From positions 1 to 13,747 of the forward strand of contig JAISLX010000097.1 in assembly GCA_031277045.1 (NCBI GenBank): DNA of 13,747 nt. Direction: 5' to 3'. Below, in pieces: positions 5,747 to 13,747 of the stretch. Position 1 is the stretch's first letter; each line of letters begins with the position of its first letter. The stretch is from Treponema sp. (GTDB lineage Bacteria > Spirochaetota > Spirochaetia > Treponematales > Breznakiellaceae). The notes beneath the pieces are model-generated. The model had not been told where the DNA came from and made no database searches. It saw only the letters and a list, made by a program, of their open reading frames with translations. The position numbers and the translations under genes were made by a program.

Positions 5747-7399
5747 ATGCAAGTCGCGGGTGATGGACCTGAGGAAAATCTTCCGGACCGGGAGCTGTCT
5801 CAGACGGCGGCGCCGGTCCGGGAAACGGCGGATTGGGAACGGGCGGAGTTGGAGCTTCTCTTCGACATTGCCCGGACCTTCGACAAGTACGTGGAACTGC
5901 GGACCGCTCTGGGGCCCCTTTTGAGCCTGATGGAATTTCGCGCCGGCTTAAACCGGGGCATGGTAACCCTGCTGGACCGGGCTACCGGGGTCCTCAAGGT
6001 GGAAGAAGCCTTCGGACTCAACGCGGAGGAAAAGGGCCGGGGCGTCTACCGGCTGGGGGAGGGCCTGGTGGGCCGGGTTTTTGAGACCGGTTCCCCCATT
6101 ACCGTATCCAATCTGGCCAGAGAACCCCGGTTTCTTAACCGGGCGGTGAACCGCCGGCGCGAGGACATGGAGGGCCTTAGTTACTACTGCGTTCCCATCC
6201 GCTCCCGGGGCAGTGTTATCGGCACTCTCAGCGCCGAACGGCGGATTACGGACGAGGATACGGTGCGCCGCGCGGCCCGGGACCGGGCCCTGCTGGAAAA
6301 AATATCCCTTATCATCGCCGATTCCGCCAAACTCCGGGAACGGATCATGGAGGAACAGTTCCGCCTCCACCGCGGGGAGGAGGAGGCCGGCTCAACCGTG
6401 GACCTGGTCGGCGCTGTCCCCGGGGGCAGAATCGCGGCGGAAAGCGGGATTATCGGGACTTCCAGCAGCATGAGGGAGGTTTACGAGATGCTTAGCCAGG
6501 TTGCCCCCAGCGACGCCACGGTACTGATTACCGGGGAAAGCGGTACCGGAAAGGAACTGGTGGCCGCCGAGCTTCACCGGCTTTCCAAACGGGCCGCCGG
6601 CCCCCTTGTCAAAGTGAACTGCGCGGCTCTCCCCGAATCGATTGTCGAAAGCGAATTGTTCGGCCACGAAAAAGGGGCCTTTACCGGGGCCACCGTCCAG
6701 CGGAAAGGCCGTTTCGAGCTTGCCCACTCCGGAACGATCTTCCTTGACGAGATTGGGGATCTGAGTTCCCAGATACAGGTTAAGCTGCTGCGGGTCCTGC
6801 AGGAGCGGGAACTGGAACGGGTAGGGGGAACCAGCACGATCAAGGTGGATGTCCGGCTGGCCGCCGCCACCAACCGGAATCTGGAGGACGAGGTTAAGGC
6901 GGGCCGTTTCCGGGAGGACCTGTACTACCGGCTTAACGTGTTCCCCCTCCGGATACCCCCGCTGCGGGAACGCAAGAGCGACATTATGCTCCTGGCGGAC
7001 CACTTCGCGGGGAAGTACGGGGAAAAGAACGGCAAGCCTATCCGCCGGATCTCCGCCCCGGCCATCGATCTGCTGATCAACCACTCCTGGCCCGGCAACG
7101 TCCGGGAACTTGAGAATTGTATCGAGCGGGCGGTGATCCTGAGCAGCGACCAGGTTATCCACGCCTACAACCTGCCCCCCAGCCTTCAGTCCGCCGCCTC
7201 CAGCAACACGGCCCCCAACACCACGCTGGAAGCGGCCCTGTCCCGGCTGGAAAAGGAGATGATTCTGGAAGCCCTCAAGCTGGCGGACGGGAACATGGCC
7301 TCCGCCGCCCGGAATCTGGGAATCTCGGAACGCCAGATGGGGCTGCGGGTACACCACTACGGCATCAACTGGCGGCTGTACCGGACGGCACGGATGTGA
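5747..7399 (+). CDS. nifA: NifA-like sigma-54-dependent transcriptional activator (GAF-AAA+-HTH)
   Basis: The 550-residue protein has three parts. Residues about 36-195 form a GAF domain ([34 protein letters not shown]). Residues about 233-465 form the sigma-54 AAA+ domain: Walker A GESGTGKE (263-270), GAFTGA loop (310-315), Walker B IFLDEIGD (331-338), the arginine-finger segment FREDLYYRL (388-396) and [17 protein letters not shown] Fis-type helix-turn-helix at about 505-545 ends [16 protein letters not shown], a form I associate with NifA of anaerobes such as Geobacter, Desulfovibrio and Chlorobi. The cysteine pair that makes some proteobacterial NifA proteins oxygen-sensitive is absent from the linker. 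Such activators bind enhancers and drive sigma-54 RNA polymerase. ATG 5747 is the first start after an in-frame TAA at 5735; no ribosome site is evident. Its likely target is the sigma-54 promoter at 8466. No nitrogenase genes are in view, so another nitrogen-control role is possible. Confidence 0.9.
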   Translation: MQVAGDGPEENLPDRELSQTAAPVRETADWERAELELLFDIARTFDKYVELRTALGPLLSLMEFRAGLNRGMVTLLDRATGVLKVEEAFGLNAEEKGRGVYRLGEGLVGRVFETGSPITVSNLAREPRFLNRAVNRRREDMEGLSYYCVPIRSRGSVIGTLSAERRITDEDTVRRAARDRALLEKISLIIADSAKLRERIMEEQFRLHRGEEEAGSTVDLVGAVPGGRIAAESGIIGTSSSMREVYEMLSQVAPSDATVLITGESGTGKELVAAELHRLSKRAAGPLVKVNCAALPESIVESELFGHEKGAFTGATVQRKGRFELAHSGTIFLDEIGDLSSQIQVKLLRVLQERELERVGGTSTIKVDVRLAAATNRNLEDEVKAGRFREDLYYRLNVFPLRIPPLRERKSDIMLLADHFAGKYGEKNGKPIRRISAPAIDLLINHSWPGNVRELENCIERAVILSSDQVIHAYNLPPSLQSAASSNTAPNTTLEAALSRLEKEMILEALKLADGNMASAARNLGISERQMGLRVHHYGINWRLYRTARM

Positions 7400-7470
7400 A
7401 ACCGGCCCGTCTGGTATAAAATTCAGGGCAGGCGAAATTTGACAAGCTGCCTGATTTAAGGAGATACGGC

Positions 7471-8223
7471 ATGATACGCGCGAATGATCCTAAATTTATT
7501 TCTTTGGAAGGTTGTTTGAATTTTCGGGATCTGGGGGGATACACGGGGGAAGGCGGCGCGGTGATCCGGTATGGGCAGGTGTACCGCGCCGACGACCTTT
7601 CCAAACTCAGCCCCGCCGATATTACCCGCGTCGGGGAACTGGGTGTCTCCGTCGTCATCGATCTGCGTTCCGCCGTGGAACTGGATCGCGCGCCCAATCC
7701 GCTTTGCGGGAATCCGGCGTTCAGCTACCACCATATCCCGATCCTGGACGGCCTCAATTCCGCCCCCGGCGGGTTGCCGGAGATTCAAAGCCTTCCCGAA
7801 ATGTACAAGTCCCTGTTGTCAAACGCCGGCGATCAAATTGGCAGGGTGTTCCGGATTCTTGCGGGACGGGAAGGCCGGGGCGCGGTGTTCCATTGTACCG
7901 CGGGGAAGGACCGGACGGGGGTTATTGCCGCCCTCATTCTGAATCTCTGCGGCGTGGCGGACAGGGACATTGTCGCCGATTATGCCCTAACCTATGAACG
8001 GATGCGGCCCTGCTTCGACACGATAACGCGGCATGCCCGGCAGGCAGGCGTCCTTATTCCCGAACATCTGCTCCACTCGGATTCGGCATTCATGAAGGAA
8101 TTCTTGGCGTTTCTAAAACAAAACTATACCGGCGCCGAATCGTATCTGCTGGGTACCGGGTTAAGCTCCCGGATTCTGGGGAGCCTTCGGGACGATCTCC
8201 TGGACCGGACAACTAAAATGTAG
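7471..8223 (+). CDS. Tyrosine-protein phosphatase (Y_phosphatase3 / DSP-like)
   Basis: A 250-residue protein with the cysteine-phosphatase loop HCTAGKDRTG at 141-150 (nucleophile C142, phosphate-binding R148). The N-terminal NFRDLGGY (17-24) and YRADDLSKLS (38-47) followed by VVIDLRS (61-67) are hallmarks of the bacterial Y_phosphatase3 family, which includes Mycobacterium PtpB and Listeria LipA-type enzymes acting on phosphotyrosine or phosphoinositides. ATG 7471 is preceded by AAGGAG (7459-7464) at good spacing. It sits in the same direction as the NifA-like gene, 71 bases downstream, so co-transcription is possible. No signal peptide is seen, pointing to a cytoplasmic role. Its substrate and any link to nitrogen control are unknown. 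Confidence 0.92.
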   Translation: MIRANDPKFISLEGCLNFRDLGGYTGEGGAVIRYGQVYRADDLSKLSPADITRVGELGVSVVIDLRSAVELDRAPNPLCGNPAFSYHHIPILDGLNSAPGGLPEIQSLPEMYKSLLSNAGDQIGRVFRILAGREGRGAVFHCTAGKDRTGVIAALILNLCGVADRDIVADYALTYERMRPCFDTITRHARQAGVLIPEHLLHSDSAFMKEFLAFLKQNYTGAESYLLGTGLSSRILGSLRDDLLDRTTKM

Positions 8224-8465
8224 GATTGGGACGATAAAAATACGGAAACGTAGGAAAACCAGGTAGCTTTTGGAAATCGCCGCGAATTTCCGGCGGGACG
8301 GACCGGGTTTCCGGGGCGCGTGAAGCCCCTGGCAGTCCGCCGTGCCGCTCCGGGGAATGGAAATTCCCGCCGATCCGGGCGCTGCGTGAAAAATTTTTAG
8401 AAATATTCCCCGTTCCGGCTAAAATTCAGTTTTTTTTGCGCTTTTTTACGCGCCTCAAGCGATTC
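8224..8465. promoter_or_regulatory. Upstream control region of amt with two candidate enhancer dyads
   Basis: No gene is visible in the 341 bases between the phosphatase stop and the amt start. Two dyads share a GGAA/TTCC core: GGAAAT-N8-ATTTCC (8272-8291) and GGGAAT-N4-ATTCCC (8353-8368), lying about 100-200 bases before the sigma-54 element, a normal enhancer distance. A further dyad pairs GGGGC (8313-8317) with GCCCC (8325-8329). The stretch 8391-8455 is rich in A/T tracts, as expected for a bendable segment between enhancer and promoter. No TGT-N10-ACA NifA site and no clear NtrC site were found. Binding is inference. Confidence 0.4.
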
Positions 8466-8483
8466 TTGGCACGGTTCTTGCTT
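8466..8483 (+). promoter_or_regulatory. Sigma-54 (-24/-12) promoter for amt-glnK
   Basis: TTGGCACGGTTCTTGCTT matches the consensus TTGGCAC-RN4-TTGC, with GG at 8468-8469 and GC at 8480-8481 separated by the required 10 bases. Transcription should start near 8492-8494, giving a leader of about 70 bases. The placement before an ammonium transporter fits nitrogen-responsive control. Confidence 0.9.
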
Positions 8484-8505
8484 CATTTAGGAAAACGGGA
8501 TTGCC

Positions 8506-8527
8506 TTTAGGTTTTTGGATACCTAAA
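8506..8527 (+). promoter_or_regulatory. Leader hairpin in the amt transcript
   Basis: TTTAGGT (8506-8512) pairs perfectly with ACCTAAA (8521-8527) around an 8-base loop, in the leader just after the expected transcription start and 23 bases before the ribosome site. It has no T tract, so it is more likely a stabilising or regulatory stem than a terminator. Confidence 0.45.
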
Positions 8528-8564
8528 ACCGGCCCCGCGACACTTGAGTGAGGAGGATAGAAAC

Positions 8565-9926
8565 GTGCGAAAGAGAATCGGCATCCTGGTAATCCTGCTG
8601 GCGTGTATGGGGGTCTCCCTTTTCGCCCAGGAAAGCATCGAAAATCTGGGATTCTCCCTGGATGTGGTGTGGCTTTTTATCGGAGCCATCCTGGTATTCA
8701 TCATGCAGGCGGGATTCGCCCTGGTGGAAACCGGACTGACCCGGGCTAAAAACGCCACTAACATCACGATGAAAAACGTGATGGATTTCTGCTTCGGGGC
8801 CATCGTGTACTGGGCCCTGGGCTGGGGTTTCATGTACGGGGAAGACGCCCTGGGCGGCCTTATCGGGACGAGCCAGTTCTTCCACAGCCCCATGGGCCTG
8901 GATACGGAGACCGGTAATTTCTACAAAAGCTGGTTTTTCCAGGTGGTCTTCGCGGCTACCGCGGCCACCATCGTTTCCGGGGCTATGGCGGAACGGACCC
9001 AGTTTAAGTCCTACCTGATCTACACCTGCTTTATTTCCGCGTTTATCTACCCCATCTCCGGCCACTGGGTCTGGGGCGGCGGCTGGCTTGCCGGACTGGG
9101 CTTCCACGACTTTGCCGGTTCCACGGTGGTACATTCCGTGGGCGGCTGGGCGGCCCTTATGGGCGCCATCGTCCTGGGGCCCCGGCTCGGGAAGTACGTC
9201 AAAGGGCCGGACGGGAGAGTTACCGTCAAGGCCTTTCCCGGCCACAATATCCCCTACGCGGCGCTGGGGGTCCTGCTTCTCTTCTTCGGCTGGTTCGGTT
9301 TTAACGGCGCCTCAACGGGTATCGCCACGGTCGGCGGCGGCGGGATATGGAGCGGCCTCAACATCGCCCGGGTCTGCGTAACCACGACTCTGGCGGCGGC
9401 GGCCGGCGCGATCAGCGCCATGCTTTTCTCCTGGACCTGGTTCAAGAAACCCGACGCCTCAATGACCCTGAACGGCCTCCTCGCGGGGCTGGTGGCGATC
9501 ACCGCCCCCTGCGCGGTGGTTTCGCCCGGCGCTTCGATTATCATCGGCCTTCTCGGCGGGGTCCTCGTGGTGCTGTCGGTAGAGTTTATCGACAAGGTTT
9601 TGAAGGTCGACGATCCGGTGGGCGCGGTTTCGGTCCACTGCGTCTGCGGTATCTTCGGCACCCTGGCGGTCGGCATCTGGGCCAACGCCCCGGACGACGG
9701 GGTTCTGGGGCTCCTCCACGGCGGCGGTTTTGCCCAGCTTGGGAAGCAGCTGGCGGGTATCCTGGCGGTAGGCGCCTGGGCGGTCCTGACCAGCCTGGCG
9801 CTGTTCTCCGTCATCAAGGCGATTACCGGCCTGCGGGTCAGCCCCAAAGAAGAGATGGTAGGTCTTGACCTGTCAGAGCACAAAGCGGAAGCGTATGCCG
9901 GCTTCCAGATCTTCAGCAACATGTAA
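8565..9926 (+). CDS. amt: Ammonium transporter (Amt family)
   Basis: The GTG at 8565 is chosen over the upstream in-frame TTG at 8544 because AGGAGG (8551-8556) lies 8 bases before it; the TTG would place this site inside the coding region. The 453-residue product begins with a likely cleavable signal peptide ([22 protein letters not shown]), as in many Amt proteins, followed by about eleven membrane helices. The twin pore histidines are present at H190 ([10 protein letters not shown]) and H358 ([11 protein letters not shown]), and [14 protein letters not shown] (47-60) is a family hallmark. The protein forms a trimeric ammonium channel in the inner membrane. The C-terminal tail ending GLDLSEH...AYAGFQIF is the conserved region through which GlnK controls the channel. 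The next gene follows directly. Confidence 0.96.
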   Translation: MRKRIGILVILLACMGVSLFAQESIENLGFSLDVVWLFIGAILVFIMQAGFALVETGLTRAKNATNITMKNVMDFCFGAIVYWALGWGFMYGEDALGGLIGTSQFFHSPMGLDTETGNFYKSWFFQVVFAATAATIVSGAMAERTQFKSYLIYTCFISAFIYPISGHWVWGGGWLAGLGFHDFAGSTVVHSVGGWAALMGAIVLGPRLGKYVKGPDGRVTVKAFPGHNIPYAALGVLLLFFGWFGFNGASTGIATVGGGGIWSGLNIARVCVTTTLAAAAGAISAMLFSWTWFKKPDASMTLNGLLAGLVAITAPCAVVSPGASIIIGLLGGVLVVLSVEFIDKVLKVDDPVGAVSVHCVCGIFGTLAVGIWANAPDDGVLGLLHGGGFAQLGKQLAGILAVGAWAVLTSLALFSVIKAITGLRVSPKEEMVGLDLSEHKAEAYAGFQIFSNM

Positions 9927-9937
9927 GGAGGCGGAAC

Positions 9938-10279
9938 ATGAAATTGATCATTGCCTATATCCAGCCCCACGCGCTGAACGATGTTAAACAGGAACTGTTC
10001 AAGGCCGAGGTGTACAAGATTTCGGTAACCAACGCGATGGGCTGCGGCCAGCAGAAAGGTTATACCGAGCAGTTCCGCGGCGTTGAGATGGAGGTGAACC
10101 TCCTCAAAAAAGTCCGCATAGAAATCGCCGTGAACGATAACTTTGTCCAGCCCACGGTTGACGCGATCATCCGGGGGGCCAGGAGCGGCGAAATCGGGGA
10201 CGGGAAGATCTTCGTCCTGCCCATCGAGGAAACCATCCGCATCCGGACCGGGGAAACCGGGAGCGCGGCCATCGGGTGA
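9938..10279 (+). CDS. glnK: Nitrogen regulatory protein P-II (GlnK-like) lacking T-loop Tyr51
   Basis: A 113-residue P-II protein: trimeric signal integrator of ATP/ADP and 2-oxoglutarate that plugs the Amt pore. Motifs are [16 protein letters not shown] (T-loop, 35-50), VRIEIAVND (59-67), [17 protein letters not shown] (77-93) with K90, and the ATP-contacting R101 and R103. The uridylylated Tyr51 of enteric GlnB/GlnK is Met, and position 46 is Phe, so control by GlnD-type uridylylation is unlikely; Y42 is the only T-loop tyrosine. Regulation by ligands alone is inferred, as in other lineages without that tyrosine. The ribosome site AAGGAGG overlaps the amt stop codon, and only 11 bases separate the genes, so they form one operon under the sigma-54 promoter. 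Confidence 0.95.
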   Translation: MKLIIAYIQPHALNDVKQELFKAEVYKISVTNAMGCGQQKGYTEQFRGVEMEVNLLKKVRIEIAVNDNFVQPTVDAIIRGARSGEIGDGKIFVLPIEETIRIRTGETGSAAIG

Positions 10280-10282
10280 TGT

Positions 10283-10346
10283 ACCGGGGCTGCCGGGGTC
10301 TTACGCGCGAGGCGCGGCAGACCGCCGCCGGCCCCGGTTTCTTGCG
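10283..10346 (+). terminator. Possible structured terminator after glnK
   Basis: ACCGGGGC (10283-10290) pairs with GCCCCGGT (10331-10338), enclosing an inner stem CTGCCG (10290-10295) with CGGCAG (10315-10320). It is followed by TTTCTTGCG and a T run. The loop is long and the T tract interrupted, so partial termination or attenuation before glnN is as likely as full termination. Confidence 0.4.
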
Positions 10347-10374
10347 TTTTTTGCGATTTGTTTTTAGCATAAAG

Positions 10375-10403
10375 CTGTTTCAAAACCCCGGTTTTTGAAA
10401 CAG
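10375..10403 (+). promoter_or_regulatory. 11-bp hairpin in the glnK-glnN gap
   Basis: CTGTTTCAAAA (10375-10385) pairs perfectly with TTTTGAAACAG (10393-10403) around CCCCGGT, 48 bases before the glnN start. There is no T tract after it. It could be a processing or stability stem, an operator, or a leader control element. A weak sigma-70-like pair (TTGCGT 10342-10347, 17-base gap, TAGCAT 10365-10370) would start transcription almost at its 5' base, but the match is poor. No sigma-54 element precedes glnN. Confidence 0.4.
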
Positions 10404-10450
10404 ACGCCCCGGTTTACGCGGGTCAAATTTCGTGATGTTCGGAGGCATAT

Positions 10451-12598
10451 ATGAATTGTTGTGAGGGTTGCTGCCGCGGAGGGGGGATTGATTTTACCGA
10501 AACCCCGGTAGCTGAACTGTACGGTTCGAATTGCTTTTCCAACGCGGTGATGCGGGAAAGGCTTCCGAAAAATATTTACAAAGAGATTCTGGCGGTTCAG
10601 GCCGGGGAAAAAGAACTGACCCTGGAAGTGGCGGAAGTGGTCGCCGCATCCATGCGGGACTGGGCTATCGAAAAGGGGGCCAGCCACTACACCCACTGGT
10701 TCCACCCCCTTACCGGGCTGACCGCGGAAAAGCACGACGCCTTTATCTCCCCCACTGGGGACGGCGGGGTGCTGCTGGAATTTTCGGGCAAAGAACTGAT
10801 CAAGGGCGAGCCCGACGCGTCTTCGTTCCCCTCTGGCGGCCTGCGGGCCACCTTCGAGGCGCGGGGCTACACCGCCTGGGACGTTACCAGCCCCGCCTTC
10901 CTCAAACAGGACAAAACCGGGACCACCCTGTGCATTCCCACGGCCTTTATCAGCTACTACGGCCAGGCCCTGGACAAGAAAGTTCCCCTGCTTAAATCCA
11001 TCGACGCCCTTTCCGTCCAGGCGGTCCGCGTCCTGCGGGCGCTGGGGAACACCAGTTCCAAACGGGTGTTCACAACCGTGGGGCCGGAGCAGGAGTACTT
11101 CCTGGTAGACAAGGAGCTTTACGACCGGCGGCCCGATCTTATCCTGACCGGGCGCACGGTTTTCGGCGCGCTCCCCGCCAAGGGGCAGGAACTGGAGGAT
11201 CACTACTTCGGCGCGATTAAAGAGCGGGTGGCGGATTTTATGCGGGAGCTTAACTACGAGTTGTGGAAGGTGGGGATCCCCGCCAAAACCCAGCACAACG
11301 AAGTCGCCCCCAACCAGTTTGAAATCGCCCCGATTTACTCCAACAGTTCCGCCGCGGTGGACGCGAACCAACTGGTCATGGAGACGATCCGCAGCGTGGC
11401 CCGCCGCCACGGCCTTGAGGGCCTGCTCCACGAAAAACCATTCGCGGGGGTCAACGGCTCCGGCAAGCACAACAACTGGTCCATGGCTACCGACGACGGC
11501 CTCAACCTCTTTGAGCCCGGCGACGATCCCGCGTCCAACGCCCGGTTCCTCCTCTTCGCCGCCGCCGTGGTGGAGGCGGTGGACCGCTACGCCCTGCTCA
11601 TCCGCTCGTCCACGGCCACCAGCGCCAACGAGCACCGCCTGGGCGCCAACGAGGCCCCCCCGGCGATCATCTCCGTCTTCTTCGGCGGGCCCCTGACCGA
11701 AATCCTTGACAACATCGCCGAAGGCAAGACGGGGGGCAAGGCCGAAAGCGGCGCGACGATCAAGATTGGCGTTACCAGCCTTCCGGCGCTGCCCAAGGAC
11801 GTGTCCGACCGGAACCGCACCAGCCCCTTCGCCTTTACTGGGAACAAGTTCGAATTCCGCATGGTCGGTTCCTCGCAGTCCATCGCCACCCCCAACACCT
11901 ACCTCAACGTGGCGGTGGCCCAGGTGCTGGGCGAATTTGCCGGAAAACTCGAAGCGGCGCCGAACAAGCACGAGGCCATTCAGAACATCATCAAAGAATC
12001 CTACGCCAAACACCGGAAAGTGGTGTTTAACGGGAACAACTATTCCGACGAGTGGGTGCTGGAGGCGGAACGCCGCGGCCTGCCCAACGTACGCAGCGCC
12101 GTGGACGCCCTGCAGGTGCTTATCCGCAGCGAAACCGTGTCGCTGTTCGAAACCCACAAAGTGTTGACCAAGGAGGAACTGGAGAGCCGTTACCACATCT
12201 ATCTGGAAAAGTACTCCAAGCAGGTGAACATCGAGGCGGGGGTAACTATCGATCTGGCCCGCCGCTACATCTTCCCGGCGGCGTCTTCCTGCGCCTCCTC
12301 CCTGGCCCAGGACGCTGCGGCTCTGGCGGGGATCGGGGCCAGCAATGCCGCCCAGTCCAAGCGGGCCAAACGGATCGCGGAACTTTCCGGCGAGCTTTTC
12401 GACGAGACCGCCAAACTGGAGGCCGCGCTGACCGAGGCCCAGGGGATCGAGGATGCCTTCGCCCAGGCCAAGGCCTACTGCGAGAAGATCAGGCCCGGCA
12501 TGGATTTAGTCCGCGCCAAGGCGGACGCACTGGAGAAGATCGTCGATAAAGAGGCGTGGCCTTTCCCCGGCTACATGGAACTGCTGTTTAAGTTGTAA
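10451..12598 (+). CDS. glnN: Glutamine synthetase type III (GlnN)
   Basis: At 715 residues this is the size of GSIII, well above the roughly 470 of GSI. It makes glutamine from glutamate, ammonium and ATP in the cytoplasm, as a double-ring dodecamer. GSIII motifs are [10 protein letters not shown] (211-220), [17 protein letters not shown] (278-294), [18 protein letters not shown] (327-344) and [14 protein letters not shown] (393-406). YGSNCFS (24-30) matches the conserved N-terminal region. The ATG at 10451 follows GGAGG at 10441-10445. The first eight residues, MNCCEGCC, form an unusual cysteine cluster (C3, C4, C7, C8). It lies 171 bases after glnK in the same direction, forming a functional uptake-sensing-assimilation set. 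It may share the sigma-54 transcript by read-through or use its own weak promoter. A strong terminator follows. The family and the gene are certain; co-transcription is inference. Confidence 0.96.
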   Translation: MNCCEGCCRGGGIDFTETPVAELYGSNCFSNAVMRERLPKNIYKEILAVQAGEKELTLEVAEVVAASMRDWAIEKGASHYTHWFHPLTGLTAEKHDAFISPTGDGGVLLEFSGKELIKGEPDASSFPSGGLRATFEARGYTAWDVTSPAFLKQDKTGTTLCIPTAFISYYGQALDKKVPLLKSIDALSVQAVRVLRALGNTSSKRVFTTVGPEQEYFLVDKELYDRRPDLILTGRTVFGALPAKGQELEDHYFGAIKERVADFMRELNYELWKVGIPAKTQHNEVAPNQFEIAPIYSNSSAAVDANQLVMETIRSVARRHGLEGLLHEKPFAGVNGSGKHNNWSMATDDGLNLFEPGDDPASNARFLLFAAAVVEAVDRYALLIRSSTATSANEHRLGANEAPPAIISVFFGGPLTEILDNIAEGKTGGKAESGATIKIGVTSLPALPKDVSDRNRTSPFAFTGNKFEFRMVGSSQSIATPNTYLNVAVAQVLGEFAGKLEAAPNKHEAIQNIIKESYAKHRKVVFNGNNYSDEWVLEAERRGLPNVRSAVDALQVLIRSETVSLFETHKVLTKEELESRYHIYLEKYSKQVNIEAGVTIDLARRYIFPAASSCASSLAQDAAALAGIGASNAAQSKRAKRIAELSGELFDETAKLEAALTEAQGIEDAFAQAKAYCEKIRPGMDLVRAKADALEKIVDKEAWPFPGYMELLFKL

Positions 12599-12642
12599 CA
12601 AGCGGGAGCGGTCCCGGGAAAACCCGTAAAAAAGGACAGGTG

Positions 12643-12679
12643 AGGCTGCCCGGAAGCTATTCCGGACAGCCTTTTTTTT
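12643..12679 (+). terminator. Rho-independent terminator after glnN
   Basis: AGGCTGCCCGGA (12643-12654) pairs with TCCGGACAGCCT (12661-12672) with one C-A mismatch around the loop AGCTAT, followed by eight T residues (12672-12679). It ends the nitrogen block and separates it from the dehydrogenase gene. Confidence 0.92.
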
Positions 12680-12690
12680 AGTATCATAAA

Positions 12691-12713
12691 CCGCGCCGGT
12701 TAAGCGGGCGCGG
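12691..12713 (+). promoter_or_regulatory. GC hairpin abutting the ribosome site of the dehydrogenase gene
   Basis: CCGCGCC (12691-12697) pairs with GGCGCGG (12707-12713) around a 9-base loop. The right arm runs into the purine-rich ribosome site GGGAGGGAG (12712-12720), so the fold could limit ribosome access. This may also be chance in GC-rich DNA. Confidence 0.3.
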
Positions 12714-12722
12714 GAGGGAGCT

Positions 12723-13747
12723 ATGCGAAATTTTGAGTATTACAACCGGACCAGGATCATCTTTGGCAGGGGGACGGAAACCCTGGCGGGAAGCGAAACC
12801 GCCCGCTGCGCCGCGCGTATCCTGCTCCACCACTCAGGGGGAAGCGCGGTGCGGACCGGTTATCTGGATAAGGTGAAGGAGAGCCTAAAGGCCGCCGGGG
12901 TATCCTGGGTGGAGCTGGACGGGGTACAGCCCAACCCCCGGCTTTCTCTGGTGTACCGGGGCGTGGAAATTTGCAAAAAGGAAAAGCTGGGTTTTATCCT
13001 GGCCGTGGGGGGCGGCTCGGTTATTGATTCCGCCAAGGCCATTGCTATGGGCGCCGTCTACGACGGGGACGTATGGGATTTTTTTGAGCGCAAAAAAACC
13101 GCGGCGGCGGCCCTGCCGCTGGCCACGGTGCTGACCATCCCCGCCGCGGGGAGCGAGAGCAGCATCAGTGCGGTCATTACCAACGAAGAAGGCCCCTGGA
13201 AGCGGGGGGTGAACGAGGAGTGCATCCGTCCAGTTTTCTCGATTCTCAACCCCGAAGCCACCTTTACGCTGCCGCCTTTCCAAACCGCCTGCGGCGTGGC
13301 GGACATGCTGGCCCACATTATGGAGCGCTACTTTACCCGCGAGCCGCATGTGGAACTGACCGACGAACTCTGCGAGGCCGCCATGCGGGTGATTATCCGC
13401 AACGCCCGGCGCGTGATCACCGGGGGCGGGGAACGGGACTACGACGCCCGCGCCGAACTGATGTGGGCAGGTTCCCTTGCCCACAACAACCTCCTGTCCA
13501 CCGGCCGCGTCGGCGACTGGGGGAGCCACCAGATCGAGCATGAAATGTCCGCCATTTTCGACATCGCCCACGGCGCGGGGCTTGCCATCGTGTTCCCCGC
13601 GTGGATCATCTACAACATCAAGGAGGACACCCCCCGGCTGGCCCGCTTCGCCGCCAAAGTCTGGGGCGTGGACGGCGCGTTCTACGACTACGAACAGGCC
13701 GCCCTGGAGGGGGTTTTCCGCATGAAGAATTTCTTTAAGTCTATCGG
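12723..13747 (+). CDS. Iron-type (Fe-ADH) NAD(P)H-dependent alcohol dehydrogenase, YqhD/butanol-dehydrogenase-like, 3' partial
   Basis: The frame is open from ATG 12723 to the window edge, 341 codons of a family usually near 390, so about 50 residues are missing. Purine-rich GGGAGGGAG precedes the ATG. The cofactor motif GGGSVIDSAKAIA is at 96-108. The metal ligands are D194 and H198 (GVADMLAHIMERYF), H269 and H283 (SHQIEHEMSAIFDIAHG); their spacing matches YqhD. The N-terminal YYNRTRIIFGRG is the typical opening strand. These cytoplasmic enzymes reduce aldehydes to alcohols, often NADPH-dependent, in fermentation or aldehyde removal. The gene has its own space after the glnN terminator and is probably transcribed separately. 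The exact substrate cannot be told. Confidence 0.93.
   Translation, partial: MRNFEYYNRTRIIFGRGTETLAGSETARCAARILLHHSGGSAVRTGYLDKVKESLKAAGVSWVELDGVQPNPRLSLVYRGVEICKKEKLGFILAVGGGSVIDSAKAIAMGAVYDGDVWDFFERKKTAAAALPLATVLTIPAAGSESSISAVITNEEGPWKRGVNEECIRPVFSILNPEATFTLPPFQTACGVADMLAHIMERYFTREPHVELTDELCEAAMRVIIRNARRVITGGGERDYDARAELMWAGSLAHNNLLSTGRVGDWGSHQIEHEMSAIFDIAHGAGLAIVFPAWIIYNIKEDTPRLARFAAKVWGVDGAFYDYEQAALEGVFRMKNFFKSI

Noticed and set aside
6392..7357. Minus-strand ORF of 321 aa opposite the NifA-like gene
   Set aside because: Antisense shadow of a well-conserved AAA+ domain, with no motif of its own.
8224..8465. NifA upstream activator site TGT-N10-ACA
   Set aside because: I searched the region by eye and found no match; only the GGAA/TTCC dyads stand out.
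10330..10360. Sigma-54 promoter before glnN (TTGC near 10351)
   Set aside because: The GG dinucleotide is not at the required 10-base distance from the GC.
10364..12196. Minus-strand ORF of 610 aa opposite glnN
   Set aside because: Long antisense frames are common in GC-rich genes with strong third-position bias; it shows no domain and mirrors a certain GSIII gene.

Overview
The window looks like chromosomal DNA from a GC-rich, host-associated spirochaete, most likely a termite-gut-type Treponema or a close relative. This is inference from gene content: a BspA/TpLRR leucine-rich-repeat surface-type protein, a type III glutamine synthetase (GlnN), a NifA-like sigma-54 activator, strong AGGAGG ribosome sites and structured intergenic repeats. 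No rRNA, tRNA, transposase or CRISPR array was found.

Layout. (1) Positions 1-2384 hold a large leucine-rich-repeat protein whose reading frame is broken once, near 640, at a run of overlapping slippery heptamers. A strong terminator follows at 2410-2453. (2) Positions 2454-2770 have no convincing gene but are packed with small inverted repeats and a second terminator-like hairpin. (3) Positions 2771-3397 encode a coiled-coil protein with a PD-(D/E)XK nuclease-like core (DUF3782-like). (4) Positions 3398-3738 are non-coding and carry a 23-bp palindromic tandem repeat. (5) A PAP2-like membrane protein on the minus strand (3739-4701) is divergent from an aldo/keto reductase (4716-5636). (6) Positions 5747-12598 form a nitrogen-control block: a GAF-AAA+-HTH NifA-like activator, a tyrosine/dual-specificity phosphatase, a consensus sigma-54 promoter at 8466-8483, an ammonium transporter, a P-II protein and GlnN, closed by a strong terminator at 12643-12679. 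(7) An iron-type alcohol dehydrogenase starts at 12723 and runs off the right edge.

How it works together. The sigma-54 promoter sits just upstream of amt-glnK, so an enhancer-binding activator, plausibly the NifA-like protein encoded 2.7 kb upstream, should switch on ammonium uptake under nitrogen limitation. P-II would then gate the Amt channel, and GlnN would assimilate the ammonium. Two details differ from the enteric model: the P-II T-loop has Met at position 51 in place of the uridylylated Tyr, and GlnN begins with a CCxxCC cysteine cluster. No nitrogenase structural genes are in the window, so a nitrogen-fixation role is not shown.

The strongest candidates for something undescribed are the possible frameshift site in the LRR protein, the 23-bp palindromic array, and the modified nitrogen-sensing proteins. 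I found no clear new multi-gene defence or mobile system.
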